Positions 48,484-60,329 are shown, numbered from the stretch's first letter. The stretch is 64,000 bases of DNA from Adiantum capillus-veneris (GCA_014529385.2 CM043953.1:78668338-78732337); one strand, 5' to 3'. The notes: generated by a model from the sequence alone, not told the origin. Numbers and translations: made by a program.

Positions 48484-48547
48484 GTACACACACACACACA
48501 CACATACATGTATATATATGTGTGTGTGTGTGTATACATATATATAT

Positions 48548-48605
<58 letters not shown>

Positions 48606-48782
48606 ATATATATATACACACACGCACACATATACACATATATACATATACATGTATGTGTGTGTGTGTGTATACATATATATATTCTTATAAATTTATA
48701 TATCTATATAATATAGATATATACACATATATACATGTATGTGTGTGTGTGTGTGTGTATACATATATATAATATTCTTATA
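48484..48782. repeat. (CA)n/(AT)n palindromic simple-repeat block
   Basis: A central (AT)n tract (about 48556-48600) is bounded by TTCTTTTATATA and its complement TATATAAAAGAA. Outside them lie GTGTGTATACATATATA and its near complement, giving a palindrome of roughly 110-120 bp. Two more GTGTATACATATATA modules follow near 48668 and 48757. Confidence 0.85.
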
Positions 48783-48866
48783 GCTAAGATTTGTCACATA
48801 GGTCTTGAAACTTCTTGTTCTTGTTATAGTACAATAACTATGACATTCAAAACTTCTATGCTCCCT

Positions 48867-48898
48867 TCGTGCCCCCCCCCCCCCCCTCCCCACCCCCC

Positions 48899-48988
<90 letters not shown>
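48867..48988. repeat. Poly-C, (TC)n, (AC)n compound repeat
   Basis: Simple repeats occupy the interval almost entirely. The frames over them are artefacts. Confidence 0.95.
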
Positions 48989-48991
<3 letters not shown>

Positions 48992-49161
48992 ATTAGATGG
49001 ATAGTAGTTTGCATGGAGCTCATGTGTGCAGACACATATGGTATGGTAGTTGAAAAATTGGCAATGCGGTTGAAGTGATGACCTCAAGTCAATGCATGAA
49101 AAGGATGAGCAAACTTCTTTTTTCAATCTTTGTAAAGAAAAGTATAGATGGCTATGATTGG

Positions 49162-49218
<57 letters not shown>

Positions 49219-49221
<3 letters not shown>

Positions 49222-49301
49222 GTCTTGAACTTGAGACCATCGAATAGATCTTTGAGATCTCATTGGATCGCTCCTACATTTTAAATTCTTTTTTTTTTCA
49301 A

Positions 49302-49385
<84 letters not shown>

Positions 49386-49765
49386 AGAAGATGAAACAAA
49401 AATAACTTTATTCTCACCCAAGTTGCCATATATATCTTCTAGGATTGTTCCTATGGGATTAAAAAAATTATTATTATTATTATGCACATTATGCTCACTG
49501 CAAGTTCGAGAGTCTGAGTACCACACACTACTAGAGTGCTCAGCTTTTGATCACATCCGAACTTGCTTCTCTCACATTTTCAGCCATAACTTAGACCTAC
49601 ACACTTTCCTCTCCCAGCCAAAGTGTGGGCTCTCCATTGCGACTCTCATCACTACAATTTTGGAGCATCGAGAGTCACTCATCAGCCATACACATACTAC
49701 ATCACATGTAACTTTGGTCCCATAGGTCATATTTGACCTCCGAGGACGATAATAAAATCTATCTA

Positions 49766-49819
<54 letters not shown>

Positions 49820-50547
49820 TTCCCCATATATTCAAGTGTTAAAGACTTGTTGTGTAACTTTAACATATTTTTTAGATTGTTCTTACACCCTTAAACATTT
49901 TATTCTCTCTTTCTCCTCTTCTCCCTTCTACTTGCTCCATCACTCGTTCGACACTAAAACATTTTTCTTTATGTGTGTGTGTGTGGGGTTGATTTTTGAT
50001 AGGCACCTTTGCCTATCAAAATTTAGAGAATTTATTGATTTTTAACCATTTTTTACGGTTTCACTGTTAAAAACAAAAAGGACAAAATATCCAAGAACTG
50101 GTGAAAGGTACATTAATTGTGCAATCTCTCTCCCTATTTGGGGTGTCAATGAGAGGGTTGATTTTTGTTGGGCATTTTATTTATTTTCTATGGGTGAAAA
50201 ATGTTAGCTACCCTTTTGAAAATACACTGTTACTCTAAAAAAACCATATTATCTTGGAAATTTGACTTGGTGTGTCACTAAGTATAAATTTTGTATATCA
50301 CGTGTGTTCAAGGACTATTTTAAACTCCTTATTTGTGAATTTTTGACAAACAATTCAATATATATATATATATATATACATAAATTCAATTACATTTATG
50401 GTATCTTTTTGTATGTGAAAATTTGAGAAAAAAAATAACCCCTTCTGCTATACTCACATGATTTTCGAATATTAAGTGACCCCCCGGAGAAATTTGAAGG
50501 GCTTGAAGGGTGTCCTTGGTGAGATGGAACCCTATGAGCTTGAATGG

Positions 50548-50593
<46 letters not shown>

Positions 50594-50680
50594 AGGTCTT
50601 GAACTTGAGACCATCTCATAGATCTTTGAGATGTCATTGGATCGCTCCTACAACATTTTAAATCCTTCTTTTTTCAATAC

Positions 50681-50745
<65 letters not shown>

Positions 50746-50831
50746 AGAAGATGAAACAAAAATAACTTTATTCTCACCTATGGGATCAAAAAAATTATGA
50801 TTATTATTGTTATTATTATTATTCTTCTTCT

Positions 50832-50870
<39 letters not shown>

Positions 50871-51540
50871 CTTTCCATAAATATTCAAGTGTTTGTGTAA
50901 CTTTAGCGTCTTTTTTAGATCGTTCTTACACCCTTAAACATTTTATTCTCTCTTTCTCCTCTTCTCCCTTCTACTTGTCGTGTCATTCGTTCGACGCTAA
51001 AACATTTTTCTCTATGTGTGTATGTGTGTGTGTTTGTGTGGAGTTGATTTTAGATAGGCACCTTTGCCTATCAAATTTAGAGAATCTATTGATTTTTAAG
51101 CATATTTCAGGGTTTAACTTTTTATAACAAAAATGACAAAATATCCAAAAACTGGTAAAAGGTACGTTAACTGGGCAATCTCTCTCTCTCTATTTGGGGT
51201 GCCAATGAGAGGGTTGATTTTTGTTGGACATTTTATTTATTTCTATGGGTGAAAAATGTTAGCTACCTTTTTGAAAATACACTATTACTCTAAGAAAACC
51301 ATATTATCTTGGAAATTTGACTTGGTGTATCACTAAATATAAATTTTGTGTATCACGTGCGTTCAAGAACTATTTTAAACTCCTTATCTTTGAATTTTTG
51401 ACAAATAATTTAGTTTATATAAAAAAAATCCAATTATATTTTATGGTATCTTTTTGTATGTGAAAACGTGAAATAACCCCTTCTATTGTACTCACGTGAT
51501 AGTTGCATAAATATTAAGTGATCCCCTTTCCCCCCCCCCC
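49219..51540 (+). repeat. Large tandem duplication, about 1.4 kb unit
   Basis: Unit 1 (about 49219-50580) and unit 2 (about 50594-51540) share, in order: a SINE-like GGTCTTGAACTTGAGACC block, (TG)n(GA)n, AGTTAGAAGATGAAAC, ATTATTATT tracts, (TC)n, a TTCAAGTGTT block, a GATTTTxGATAGGCACCTTTG block, and ATGTTAGCTACC. Unit 1 contains an extra roughly 330 bp with a LINE fragment (49431-49760). The units differ at perhaps 5-8% of positions by eye. Confidence 0.85.
49484..49735 (+). mobile_element. LINE C-terminal fragment, present in unit 1 only
   Basis: The frame contains CTLCSLQVRESEYHTLLEC, then SAFDHIRTCFSHIF, matching the C-x2-C, E-x-E-x-H-x-L-x-x-C, IR pattern at the end of some non-LTR retrotransposon ORF2 proteins. 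The stretch ends near AGGACGATAATAAAATC followed by a short TATC tail. It differs from the L1-type fragments elsewhere in the window. Confidence 0.5.
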
Positions 51541-52429
51541 CCCCTCCTTACCCGAAAAATTGGAAGGGCTTGAAGGGTGTCCTTGGTGAGACGGAGCCCT
51601 ATAAGGTAGAAAGGAAAATCTCTCTCTCTCTCTCTCTCTCATGTGCACATACACGGACACACATGCAATGCGACTCTCTCTCTCTCTCTCTCTCTCACTC
51701 TCACTCATGGTCAATAACATGGATAACTACTCCCTCATTTGCATGGAAACTACCCCAAAGTTTTTTTTTCAATCTCTTTGAAGAATAAAAACTAAAATAA
51801 ATATATGTCAATATTGGTCTTGAAAAAAAACTCTTGAAAAGAAAAAACCAAATATATCTTCAAAAATTAAATTCTCATTGAATAATAAAATCTACACTAA
51901 ATTTATCTCCTTTTTGTTATGTGCATTTTAGCGAATACATTTATTCTTTATAGAGGAGAAAGCATTTGACTTTCTACGACTAAAGCACTTTTTACTACTA
52001 AAGAAAAAGAAACTCTTTTGATTGTACATTCTGACATTCTGACACGGAAAAGCTTCTTACAATCTTACTTTCCCTTTTGTATTTTAGAGAGGTTTTCTCT
52101 TAAGTGAAGTAGTGAGTGACATGGGGAGGGTCTTTCCTTCCTTGAAAAATTTAAGTTGCATTATGAAGAGTGTAGATATAGATGTATCTAAGTATGCATT
52201 TATATACATATCTATACTAAAGGTATGCAGAGGACCTCTCAACCACTCCATTATGTGCCACAAAGGGAGACCAAAGAAGAGTGGAAAGTGGCTAAAAGTA
52301 GGAAAGCTCTAATATGGGAGACCTAAGCTAGATATAAGAGGTCAAGAAGTATAGCATTCTGCTCTTATTTCAATACTCTCTTCCTCAATCGAGTGCCATG
52401 GACCTTTCTCTCTATCTCTATAGTGGCTA
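51541..52429. other. No gene; AT-rich with (TC)n and a Helitron 5'-like end
   Basis: Short (TC)n tracts flank an (AC)-like stretch at 51620-51705. A^TCTATACTAAAGGTATGC at 52211 resembles a plus-strand Helitron 5' end; no 3' partner was found. Confidence 0.45.
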
Positions 52430-53024
52430 TCGGTATTTTAACTACGTCGTGCAACAAAAAAGACTTTGAAGTTGAGGAGTATGGAAATTTGGCTTATATG
52501 GGGGATTTGAGAGTGGGCCTTTTCATGGAATGCCCAACAATTAGAGGCCTAGCAAGGAAGGTGTGCAAATGGATACAAAGAACGTGGAAGATTTTTCAAG
52601 AAGGATATGTGCCTTGGTGGGAAACAATTTCAAAGTCCTGCACTTCTAATCTGCACTCAAATTGTCAGATATAGTTTCTTTAGTAATATCAAGAAGGCCT
52701 GGAATTGTCGTGTCTTTGATAGCGATTTCTTTGTGGCTAGCTTCTAAGAGATTGTGCAAGAAAGCAAGGAGATAATATATGTGATAGGTAAAAGGCAAAA
52801 CTTGGATGATTGGCTTAGGCTGACCCTCGCCATCTGGTCGAGCCTTGCTATTTAAAGGATTGGGCTTTTGGTAATAGTATGGTACTAGGTACTTCTAACT
52901 AGGCTCTGATGTAACCATCTATCCCTCGAAGCTCGACATGAGCTTAAGGCTGATTTGTATATTTCTTAGTGGCATTCTAATACAACTAGTATAGCCGACG
53001 GCTCCGTCGCCCCCCCCCCCCCCC

Positions 53025-53075
<51 letters not shown>

Positions 53076-53210
53076 GCGTCACTGTGTTCCCAGACGTTGC
53101 AATCGACACCTGACGGATGAAGTAGCTTCTGACGCGTGGCGGGGGGGGGGGAGCTGGAATTCCCTCCCCCTTTATCTATTAGTATAGATCACTGAGTTTT
53201 GAAAAAAAAA
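52430..53210 (+). mobile_element. L1-like LINE 3' fragment split by a Helitron
   Basis: The frame around 52440-52620 reads FMECPTIRGLARKVCKWIQR then TWKIF, matching the end of the zinc-binding domain at 7274-7504 (FKECPRICGMGGKICKWVQR). The tail runs to TTCTAATACAA at 52985, is interrupted by a 203 bp Helitron, and resumes TCACTGAGTTTTG with the A tract at about 53198-53207. The resumed tail matches the LINE end at 8090. Confidence 0.75.
52986..53188 (-). mobile_element. Short non-autonomous Helitron, 203 bp, in a LINE tail
   Basis: Minus strand: A^TCTATACTAATAGATAAAGG at 53188; the 3' end has the hairpin CGACG-GAGC-CGTCG, then GCTATACTAG^T at 52986. The target restored by removing it is ACAA/TCACTGAG, insertion exactly between A and T. 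The interior is mostly poly-C (about 53011-53035) and (TC)n (53036-53075). It belongs to the same family as 44708-44881. Confidence 0.8.
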
Positions 53211-53929
53211 AGAAAAAAGAAGAAAGAATTGGGAGCCACTATAGTCTATATTGTTGCCCTTGCACCTTAGTATAAGGATGAGAATGGGGGCTCTGAACTT
53301 GTTGATAAATCAATCACGTCCCTTGGACTTGTTCTTTCTCTGAATGTGTTGGATAAATCAATAAGGTCCCAGGGCTCGTAATAAATAATTGAAAAACCTT
53401 TAAGCGAGCAAAATAAGAGGCTTTTCCCCAAAATTTAAAGGTATTTTGACAAAAATACACTACAATTTTGTAAGATTGTAGATTGTCCCACCTTCAAAAT
53501 CGATTTTCGAAGGTGATTTCCAAAATTTGGAGGTGAAATTACACTAAACCTAGATATTTTCCGAGCCCTGTAAGGTCCCCTTGGACTTATTCTTGCATAG
53601 CAACATGACAAGGTCACAAAGCTTCTTTTCCAAAATAGTTTCCTTCCACGACCTTTTACACTTCTCTTTTCTCTTGTAAAACATGTCTTGAGTTCAAGAC
53701 TCATGGTGCAGATCTTCAAGGTCTCTTAGGATTGTTCCTACGACATTAAAAAATTTCTTCGTCTTCTTCTCCTTGCTCCTCTACCGGGCTCCGATGGAAT
53801 CGAGCCCTAAGTTGGAGGATAATAAGATATGCTCGAATGAGAAGTCAACACCACAAGAAGCCATGGGCTTGAACATTGTTCACCCCACAAGTAGGAAAAC
53901 AGAGTTTTTTCATACAATGCATAACTTCA
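53211..53929. other. No gene; SINE remnant and repeat unit
   Basis: A single unit of the 12 kb tandem-repeat family lies near 53500-53560 (GGTGAAATTACACTAAACC). A plus-strand SINE remnant lies at 53690-53770 (GAGTTCAAGACTCATGG, then AGATCTTCAAGGTCTCTTAG and a TTCTTCG-type tail). Confidence 0.5.
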
Positions 53930-54098
53930 TGAGCTTCAGGCACTACATACCTAGCTAGGTACGATTGGGGGCAGGGGAACTCCCCCCCCCCCCCCCCCCC
54001 CCCCCCCCTCCTTCAAACCCACAAAACCGAGCTGGCGGTCCCCTACCCCCAATCGTACCTAGCTACGTATGTGGTGCCTCCCTCACATAAGCTCATGA
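53930..54098. repeat. Foldback element with poly-C centre, upstream of the gene
   Basis: CTAGCTAGGTACGATTGGGG and the following GCAGGGGA (53951-53978) return inverted at 54039-54066 with one or two mismatches. The arms extend outward through ACATAC and CATGAGCTT with a 10 base gap. The centre is a poly-C tract (53981-54008) and an ACCGAGCTGGCGG stretch. It ends about 200 bp before the start codon at 54307. Confidence 0.75.
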
Positions 54099-54306
54099 TA
54101 TTGAGGTAAGTAGCAATGTGGGAATTATTGTGAGAATTTGTCGGAAACTTCTTGTGGGCCTAAACCATGTATTGCTGACGCATGTAAGCAATAAAAATAC
54201 AATCCCACATAAACACCACAAGATCAATCTCCATATCTATTGATACAAGAGACCCTTCTCTCCCGCCCGGCCAAACTCCAAAACGCATTTCCTACCCCGC
54301 CAAGCG

Positions 54307-55755
54307 ATGAAGATTTTGTCAGACTCGCATGCAGAGGTAACCCCTAGACCGTGTCGTACAGACAGAAGCATGAGTTTTGATTCAGAAATTTCTACAGAAG
54401 AATTTCTCGCTGGCGATGGTGACGAGGTTTGTGAGATCTTCAATGCAGCGAATCTAACGTTTCTCTCCACTCATCGAGCTGCAGCAAAGCATGAGGACGG
54501 CAATGGTGATGATGACGGTGATGATGATTTGCAGTGGGCAAATGCAAGGCTGCCTCTGCAACCTGCATCACGAAGGTCTGGCTATGGTGACGGCAAGGGG
54601 CGAGCCAAGAACAAGTGGGGCAAAGAAAACAGGGCGAGGTTTACCCGTAACCTTGCATCTTCTTCCATCGCCATAGTTCATCAGCCATATTCGGGCCCAA
54701 TACTGCGACATTCAGGGACTTTCTCGGGCTCTCTCACTCCTCTAGCAAAGAAGAGCAACTGTTGCAAGTCCAACAGAGTGCCCTCCATTATACCTTCAGA
54801 TCTTCTTCGCAGAAAGGTGGTCGGATTCAATGCTTGCGAGCCCATGTCTCCTGAAGTTACATGTCTTGGGCGCATTAAAAGCAAGGAGCTGGACAGCAGA
54901 TGTGGATGCAAACTGACAGATGGCGATGGGCTTAGTGTGGACTCACAGAAAGTCCGAAAGAGTATATGCTTTGACACCAAAAATCAGCTATGTGGAAAGA
55001 GATTCAAGGGCCGGAAGAAGAAGGAGAAGGCTAGAAGAAGATTTGCCTCAGTAGATTCAAAAAGCATTTCATTGGAGCCCACCGGGCAGACACGCCGCGA
55101 AAAAGCAGCTACCCTGGCTAGATCCCTGACTGGTATACTTGAAGACATGCAGCGATTAGAGAATGAGAGAGCCCATTATGAGCCGAGTGTGCCGCCCCCT
55201 AATTCATTGCTGCTGATGAGAGGATGCCGAATAGGGGAAAAAGATGCGGATATGGATAGTGACGGTGATGATGAGCAGTGGATTATCAACAATGTCAATA
55301 AGGGTCTCCGACATGAGCCAATTGTGCCACCGCCCAATTCATTGCTCCTTATGAGAGGATGCAGAATTAGAGGCAACCTTTCTTCGCCTCCAGATGTCTT
55401 GATGGGCAGGGTCCCGCTAAAAACAAAGCATGTACAGGCCTGCACGGCAGTTCTTGGTGATATTGAGAGTGATGCTCATCAGGTTGAGAAGCTCAAAGCT
55501 AGAGCGGTGCGACATCTCTCTTTGCTTGATTTGATCGACAAGGAGGAAACCTTCAGAGATGAAGGTGTTTCTACATCATCAGATGCGCTAGATACAGGCA
55601 GTTCTCCAGCCTCGGAAGACATTGGGATGGTCAAGAAGCCTATAAAGGAGAAGGTAACTCATAGTTGCCATCGCAAAGCTACGCTATGCCAAAGGCGCTC
55701 CTTTGGGGAGCTTCCCTTAATCGAAGTGAAGCTGCGCACAAGGATGGAGAGATGA
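54307..55755 (+). CDS. Syringolide-induced 14-1-1-like protein
   Basis: A 482-codon single-exon frame stands out from its surroundings by length, balanced codon use and protein-like composition. Residues 177-194 (CEPMSPEVTCLGRIKSKE) match the C-EP-SP-VxC-G-(R/K)-I block, and 295-309 and 340-354 (VPPPNSLLLMRGCRI, twice) match the PPxN-LLLMR block, of a plant family often named after soybean syringolide-induced protein 14-1-1. These are mostly intronless genes of unknown biochemical role. The second copy of the PPPNSLLLMR block is unusual. Residues 231-245 are highly basic (KRFKGRKKKEKARRR), a likely nuclear signal; 61-74 and 314-323 are acidic; no signal peptide or membrane segment is seen. 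An alternative start is Met22, followed by SFDSE. Family call moderate, coding status strong. Confidence 0.75.
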   Translation: MKILSDSHAEVTPRPCRTDRSMSFDSEISTEEFLAGDGDEVCEIFNAANLTFLSTHRAAAKHEDGNGDDDGDDDLQWANARLPLQPASRRSGYGDGKGRAKNKWGKENRARFTRNLASSSIAIVHQPYSGPILRHSGTFSGSLTPLAKKSNCCKSNRVPSIIPSDLLRRKVVGFNACEPMSPEVTCLGRIKSKELDSRCGCKLTDGDGLSVDSQKVRKSICFDTKNQLCGKRFKGRKKKEKARRRFASVDSKSISLEPTGQTRREKAATLARSLTGILEDMQRLENERAHYEPSVPPPNSLLLMRGCRIGEKDADMDSDGDDEQWIINNVNKGLRHEPIVPPPNSLLLMRGCRIRGNLSSPPDVLMGRVPLKTKHVQACTAVLGDIESDAHQVEKLKARAVRHLSLLDLIDKEETFRDEGVSTSSDALDTGSSPASEDIGMVKKPIKEKVTHSCHRKATLCQRRSFGELPLIEVKLRTRMER

Positions 55756-56414
55756 GAATGGGAGGAAACCTCTCGTTCCATGGAACAGGAGTTAAAATCA
55801 TTCCTCTTCTTCTTAGAACTGTACATTAGAAAGAGACTCTTCAGCTATCACATGTGAGGTCTTTGAAGGGTTTACGTTGGGCGTTCGAGAGGAGGAAGCG
55901 TTGATTTTTGTACATGATAAATTACTGTACATGGATGGAGACAAAGGATCGTGTAGTACTGGTTAATGTGCCTGCTTGGATCTCAATACAGAATAAGGGG
56001 GTTTAGGAGGATGTCTTTGGGTCTTTTGTGCATCATAGACCATCCGTGGTGTGTTCTTTTGATTGGATTTGAATGGGCGAAGGTTCGTTGGTTGATGTAT
56101 ATACTAGCATTAGTCATTCTTCTAGTAAGCTCGGCATTGTCTTTGATCTGGAGCTCTTGTATCAGTTGTGTTACTGGCCTTGTGATTGCTGTGAACTTAA
56201 CAGAGTGTAACCATTTCAGCCATGTTTTTGAGTCATGGCCGATTGCTTGAGACTCCATATTCATGTACCTCACACATAGTTGAACTGAGATGACAGAAAA
56301 TTTATGAGCCTACTTCTAGTCCCAAACTTACAAAATTTTCTGAATTTACAGATGTGCATTGGATACCCACATGTTCCCTTGTAGATCCCATTTGAAACAT
56401 GCTTGTGTAAGATG
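55756..56414. other. 3' flank of the gene
   Basis: The probable 3' untranslated region has GATAAATTAC near 55915 as a weak poly(A) signal candidate. No other gene is supported to 56414. Confidence 0.4.
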
Positions 56415-56640
56415 GTGTGGAGAGGCAACGAGTGCTAGCTCAGTTGACAGACCAAGAGCCTTGTGTGTCCAAGTTCTTGGGTTCAAACCCCCTTGACAGC
56501 TTGTGTGACATGTGGCCCTTAGGGGATACTCCCCAAGTCTATATGATGGGTTGCCGACCTTATCAGATTGGGATGCTCCACCTCACGGAGTCGGGTGTGT
56601 GAGTTATAATTTCATGTTGCATCTCTCTTTTTTTTATAAA
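56415..56640 (+). mobile_element. tRNA-derived SINE
   Basis: A box TAGCTCAGTTG (56436-56446) and B box GGTTCAAACCC (56480-56490), 33 bases apart, match Pol III promoter consensus well. Another 150 bp of body follows, with a T-rich end near 56625-56640. There is no acceptor-stem pairing, so it is not a tRNA gene. Confidence 0.7.
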
Positions 56641-58629
56641 AAAGATGACGTGGAAAAGAGCTATCACAATGACTTTTTCTAAATCTCGAGTGGACTTTTA
56701 GTGTTAGGATTTGAAGGGCCCCCTATTGATTCAAAAGACGGGCACCGAAAAATAGTATCCTTCCCTATGGAAGCGCACGATTTCATTTTGCCCTTCGAAT
56801 GACGGAATAACTCTAAAAATTACAAGTCAATTTTTGTAATGAAGCAACATATGTGGTGAAGAATATAAGAAGGCTTTGCATGCAGGAAGCAAAATTGGTT
56901 GAATTTCTATTTACAATCTTTTGTGTGAGTCAAAACATTCTCGACAACAATTGAGAAGATACATGAAGACTAGATGGAATTTCTATCTTACATACTATTT
57001 TCTCATTTTCAATAATATAGGATGTGTATGTTCTCTAAAGTATATGGGTAATTTTATGTACTCCCCTTCCATTGATAGGTACTTTGTTTTGCTTCCCTTC
57101 CCTACAGAAGAGCAATTTTTAGACAAGCCCTTCTAATGGCAGATTGATGAAAATTTTGCCCTTCATATGACGGAAACATGGGCTTAAGAAGGCAAGATGT
57201 ATGTCAAATCTTATCACCCGTAAGGAGAAGCACTTCTATTTCTTTGAAGATTGAATCGTACATTGCGCTATTCAGCCTCTCGTCAATGCTTTTTACGTGC
57301 TGCTTTTAACATCCACACAAGAACGTTTTCCAAGGCTTATACTCTGACTCTCCGCAATCTCCTTGTACCTCGCATTCTCGTAGGCAAAATCAACCGAAGT
57401 GTTATCGCCAATGCAGGTGTTGGACGAAGTGCTACTCAACTACAAGTGGCTGAATTCCGTGTAGGTATGGGTGCCATCGATGCGTAGGCACAGGAGGAGT
57501 CGAAGCTGCTGACGAGCCTACCGCTTGACATGTTCAATATGATGATGGAGATCGCAGTAGATATGATTGACCCGAGAGAAAGAAGATAAAGACAGAGGAT
57601 GGATATATACGAGATTGTAGCCATGGAATGAGCTGGTCACTCCGACAACTCATTCCAGGTTGGAGACTCAAAGTCTGATGTTAGATCAGATTGAATAGGA
57701 CAATAGATTCCGACTTCACATTACCATATGGAAATCAGATAATGAACTCAACTAAAAATACAAAGTTAGATGTTGGACACAAGACACTGGAATGATGTAT
57801 CCAGGTATGAATCAAAAGTACAATTGGCACCGAATGTTGGATTACAAGAGAGCTTGGTTACAATTAGAGCACCAACTCGATGACTACAAAGTACTAGAAA
57901 TAGTCTGACGAAGTGACATGGTCGCAAAATAAAAGTAGTCGGTCCTATTTATCGGAATGCGTAGTGGGTTTGACCGATTGTGCACTATTACAATTATCAA
58001 TTGTAAATACTACTAGTAACTAACTGATAACCGGACTATGTACAAGTGCTTGTATGGAAGGGGTTCTCACTATCTACATCCTTCCCTTCTTTCTTTGAAT
58101 TTTGGTATATTCCAAAATTCTAGATACCACACCGATGTTAGCGTATGCGCTTGTGTTTATCTCGAGCCTTCTTCGAAGTGGGCTTCTAGAGCATCTGTGG
58201 TGGGATCTAGGGAACTCTCGATTGGCCACTACCTTGAGCACTTGAGTGAGTGTTCTTCTTCTGGATAATGTGATAGATAGCTTCCTACTCCACTTACTCT
58301 TGGTGCTCTATCGTCTCTCGGCTTCAAATGACGTAAGAGCATTCCATGTCAGGGTCGTACAAAGTTTTATTGCCTCTAGTAAGCCTTTCCCTGGCCACTA
58401 TGTGACAGATCAAAGTAGTGTGAATCCAACCAGCTGGATCTAGTTGGGTTGGCCTTAGTTTGGTCTTCAAAGATCAAATTTTCCATCTTTCTGAATTGTG
58501 GTTGAGAGTTGGATTTGTTGGCTAACTCCTTCTCAAGAATTTTGGAAGTCTCTACTTATAATTGTAACAACTTATTTGTATATTTGATCAACACGCTGAT
58601 TTGGCTTCTCTACTAAGTTATCAACCCTC
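56641..58629. other. No gene recognised
   Basis: Two diverged blocks, each ending TTTTGCCCTTCxxATGACGG, lie near 56790 and 57160. The frame at 57251-57487 shows no motif. From about 58400 the minus strand seems to continue the decayed frame found right of the LTR element, which would make the LTR element an insertion into it. Confidence 0.4.
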
Positions 58630-58721
58630 TGAAATGTTCGGTGCAAGCCCAATTGCCCATGGGAAATTCCTCTTAGGGCATGCAGTAGAACTTCAGTTTA
58701 ATATGGTATTTTTGTATGGCA

Positions 58722-59098
58722 TGTCATAATAACTAATATCTAATTCTCCTAAATGATTTTCTGATGTTAAACTGATCATTTAATATGGGGAAGTGCCAGG
58801 GGAGAAAAAGCTAGAATATTGGTTAAGTTGGCAGACCGCGGCCACAGTAGGGATCCAAAGGAGAGAAAATAGGGATCTAAAGTGGGGTCCATCTGCAAAA
58901 GAGCAAGGTGCAACAATGGGCTTCAAAGACCCTAAGGTTCAGCCCATTAAGACTTCCAAAATGCTAAGGTTCCAAAATTCAAAGGTTGTGTCCAAAGGTC
59001 AAAGCTTAGGAAAATTGGATGCTTTGTGTGTGTACCAAAAAAGTCTTCACAAATCCTACAAAGGAAGGGGCGAGCCTTGCAAGTAGGGGATGAGAGAG

Positions 59099-59137
<39 letters not shown>

Positions 59138-60329
59138 AGCTTCCTTTACACAAAGGGAATGAGGGACACATGTCAGCTTCCTAGCCTAGATGCCCACAAG
59201 GTGCACTCAAATCCTATTGAATGGCCATGGAGGTGGACCAATGAGAATTAGGCTAGAGTAAATCTAGTTTAATTAATTTAAAAATATTAAATAAAAGAAC
59301 CAATAAGAATTAATCTCTCTATAAGACTATTGGACAATCTCCCAAGGGGTCCAATGGGCATTCAACAGCCTAATGGCTTGCATGATTTCTATTGGCCAGA
59401 AGACAAAGGGGTCCAATGAGAGTTTAGTTGCATTAATTAATTACCTAAAGCTCTCACAAAAGGGGAAAGGGGGACACGTGTCACAAGACTATGACTTATG
59501 CTTCTTAAATCCTATTGGCTAAGCCTGAAGGGGTTCAATGGGAAGCCAACAAGAGGAAATAGCATGAGGGGTCGACGAAGAGAGAGAGGGGGCTGATTTT
59601 TCGAAGGCATTATTCCACACACACTCACACTAGCTCATGTGTGGAGAAAGAAGACTCTCTCTCTCCTTCTCAAGCTTTAATGGAAAGCTTATCACCTACT
59701 CCAAGCTTGTGAGAAGGGAGGCTACACCAACAACTCTTGACTTTGTGATGCAAATCCAACCAAGAGCCAAGCTTCAATGCATACTCATCTCCTCTACCAT
59801 GCTAATTACTAAGCTATGCTATGCTAATATGAGTGATTATGTGAGGAGATGTACATCTTTCTCGTAAGACTACTCCTTCCTCTCAATCTACTCTCATACC
59901 CCGCTAGCTCTCACCATCTTCGAAGGTGTGTGAGGTCTTGGGTTTGAGACCGTGAGGGAATTGAAAGTTTGTTTTATAAGTGTTTTGCTTAGTGCTTGAA
60001 GCTTCCATCTTCATTGCACTAGCTAGTATTGAAGAAACACAAAGAATTGTATTGTAAAATGTCTCTCTTGACGGGAGAAACCTATAATACAAAGCCTTTT
60101 GGAGGGGGGACCGGCTCCATGTAAATCCGGTCCTCAACTATTGTCAATATCTTAATTTCTCTCTCTTTTGAAGTATTGTTCATGCTATCTAACTAGGTGT
60201 TATGCTTTTTGTTGCTCTCTCTACCCAAGCACTCTTCTTATGCTCATTAGGAATTTATTCTGATGAGATGCTCACTATGTTCACGCTATCTTCCGCTACA
60301 CACAAGTTACTAGGCCATTAAATGTTACA
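58722..60329 (+). mobile_element. Solo-LTR-like insertion, 1.6 kb
   Basis: It begins TGTCATAATAAC and ends AATGTTACA, with TGT/ACA borders and a 5 bp target duplication TGGCA (58717-58721 and 60330-60334). The 3' LTR of the host element reads through the same site as GCATGGCAAGT without interruption. No primer site, gag or pol is inside; (AC)n lies at 59101-59131, and the repeated phrase GGGGTCCAATG occurs near 59344 and 59408. A solo LTR of a larger retrotransposon is the simplest reading. Confidence 0.7.

Noticed and set aside
48462-48716. Tyr/Ile-rich frame
   Set aside because: Pure translation of (AT)n and (AC)n repeats.
56436-56490. tRNA gene
   Set aside because: A and B boxes are good but there is no matching acceptor stem or clear anticodon arm, and the sequence continues as a SINE body.
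60256-60285. Hammerhead ribozyme core in the nested element
   Set aside because: CTGATGAG is present but the required GAAA after stem II and a matching cleavage site are not.
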